Assembly: GCA_025061935.1 (NCBI GenBank)
Contig: JANWZY010000175.1
Location: 1-6,473, forward strand
Length of the DNA stretch: 6,473 bases
Origin: Verrucomicrobiia bacterium
GTDB lineage: Bacteria; Verrucomicrobiota; Verrucomicrobiia; Limisphaerales; DTLC01
Direction: 5' to 3'
Numbering within the stretch: position 1 is the stretch's first letter; each line of letters opens with the position of its first letter. This document shows, piece after piece, positions 6,110 to 6,473 of the stretch. A program made the position numbers and the translations under genes. Under the pieces are notes generated by a model. It did no database searches. It was not told the origin of the DNA and saw only the letters and a program-made list of their open reading frames with translations.

Positions 6110-6245
6110 CTGCATATTTGTGTGCGCGCCCGCAAAAACCCCTCGGGACCACAGACACATAGCTCGCCCCTTAGGGGCAAACGCAAAATGCGAAATACCT
6201 TGCCAGTTCAGACAGGGACGACAGAACTCTAAACTCACAATCTTG

Positions 6246-6270
6246 GCTGCGCTTCAACAAGCGCAGCTAC
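6246..6270 (-). repeat. REP-like palindrome copy 1
   Basis: A perfect 9-bp stem (GCTGCGCTT with AAGCGCAGC) encloses the loop CAAC. On the minus strand the element begins with GTAG, the tetranucleotide head typical of REP sequences mobilised by RAYT transposases. It shares 8 stem bases and the ACAAGCGCAGCTAC end with the copy at the right edge of the window. No RAYT gene is present here. Confidence 0.6.
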
Positions 6271-6295
6271 GCGCTCTCAACCGCGCCCGCGCTAC
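6271..6295 (-). repeat. Degenerate REP-like element adjoining copy 1
   Basis: On the minus strand this stretch begins GTAG (6295-6292), is GC-rich, and contains GGTTGAGAGCGC, which resembles the TTGTTGAAGCGC of copy 1. It abuts copy 1 head-to-tail. Only a weak stem (GCGC with GCGC) forms, so it is probably a decayed copy. Confidence 0.35.
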
Positions 6296-6322
6296 CAAAC
6301 TTGGCAAACCTGACGCTGCGTT

Positions 6323-6335
6323 GCGCCCGAGCGCG
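6323..6335. repeat. Short palindromic repeat GCGCCCGAGCGCG, second copy
   Basis: This is an exact 13-base match to 6097-6109, with the same GCGC-CCGA-GCGC hairpin. It lies between REP-like copy 1 and the tandem pair, within the same palindrome-rich stretch. Confidence 0.35.
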
Positions 6336-6375
6336 GTCTGATCAACTGCAAAGTCCAGCAGGTCGCACCTTTCTG

Positions 6376-6421
6376 GTAGTTGCGTTTGTGAAAAGGTGTA
6401 GCCGCGTTTGTAAAAACGCCG
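6376..6421 (+). repeat. Tandem pair of degenerate REP-like elements
   Basis: Two GTAG heads lie 22 bp apart (6376 and 6398), followed by TTGCGTTTGTGAAAA and CCGCGTTTGTAAAAA. These differ at only three of fifteen positions. The second folds as GCGTTT-GTAA-AAACGC. Orientation is opposite to copies 1 and 2. The motif GTAG-YYGCG-TTTGT parallels the GTAGCTGCGCTTGT head of those copies, so all appear to belong to one family. Confidence 0.5.
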
Positions 6422-6449
6422 AACCGGTTGAACCGGCCCCGAGCTTGGT

Positions 6450-6473
6450 CTGCGCTTTGACAAGCGCAGCTAC
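6450..6473 (-). repeat. REP-like palindrome copy 2 (at right edge)
   Basis: CTGCGCTT pairs with AAGCGCAG (8 bp) around the loop TGAC, and the minus-strand GTAG head ends exactly at the last base of the window. The stem is identical to that of copy 1. Differences are confined to the loop and flank, as expected for a constrained palindrome family. The cluster may continue beyond the window. Confidence 0.6.

Larger units (their letters stand above)
5966..6473. other. Gene-free region after thrS, rich in palindromes
   Basis: I see no convincing gene on either strand. Open frames here translate to basic low-complexity peptides and run across the repeats. The first part holds CCGGC/GCCGG arms around the thrS stop (5953-5971), a C7 run (5988-5994) followed shortly by T6 (5999-6004), the 10-bp palindrome GTGCCGGCAC (6014-6023) and GCCCC-TTA-GGGGC (6166-6178). 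The C-rich run before T6 has no matching G-rich arm upstream, so I cannot call a terminator for thrS. The part from about 6090 to the right edge is a cluster of REP-like elements. Confidence 0.6.

Noticed and set aside
5936..6463. Minus-strand frames of 100 and 69 codons after thrS
   Set aside because: They overlap the thrS end or run through the REP-like palindromes. Composition and repeats explain them, and no domain is recognisable.
6090..6473. CRISPR array
   Set aside because: The repeats are short palindromes with uneven spacing and mixed orientation, without regular repeat-spacer units or cas genes.

Overview
This 6.5 kb window looks like ordinary bacterial chromosome with moderately high GC. 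It carries housekeeping genes and no phage, plasmid or defence genes. The organism is uncertain. I lean towards a PVC-superphylum bacterium, perhaps Verrucomicrobiota. The reasons are the short ThrRS class without a TGS domain (with a CPHHH zinc-site motif), no visible Shine-Dalgarno sequence at any start, and GTAG-headed palindromes. This rests on remembered family resemblance, not on a search.

Layout from left to right. The 5' 360 codons of a Lon protease gene (minus strand) run off the left edge. The gene follows a small heat-shock protein (Hsp20) gene on the same strand, so the two look like a protein quality-control operon. A possible small single-pass membrane protein with Cys motifs lies upstream of hsp20 (tentative). 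A tRNA-Gly with anticodon CCC and an encoded CCA lies on the plus strand, just after a good extended -10 promoter. It converges with an lspA-rluD pair on the minus strand (signal peptidase II and an RluD-type pseudouridine synthase). lspA is divergent from thrS, which is on the plus strand and complete at 626 codons.

The roughly 360 bp between lspA and thrS contains no convincing gene. On the thrS strand it holds a candidate promoter, a 7-bp hairpin, a terminator-like hairpin with a T-tract over 100 nt before the start codon, and two more compact hairpins. Together these suggest an attenuated thrS leader. The 508 bp after thrS has no convincing gene. It contains a cluster of REP-like palindromes, most with a GTAG/CTAC tetranucleotide at one end, continuing to the right edge.

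The known genes act in protein turnover and folding (lon, hsp20), translation (thrS, tRNA-Gly, rluD) and lipoprotein maturation (lspA). No clearly new multi-gene system is visible. The items most worth checking are the thrS leader, the REP-like cluster, the small Cys-rich membrane ORF and the absence of Shine-Dalgarno sequences.
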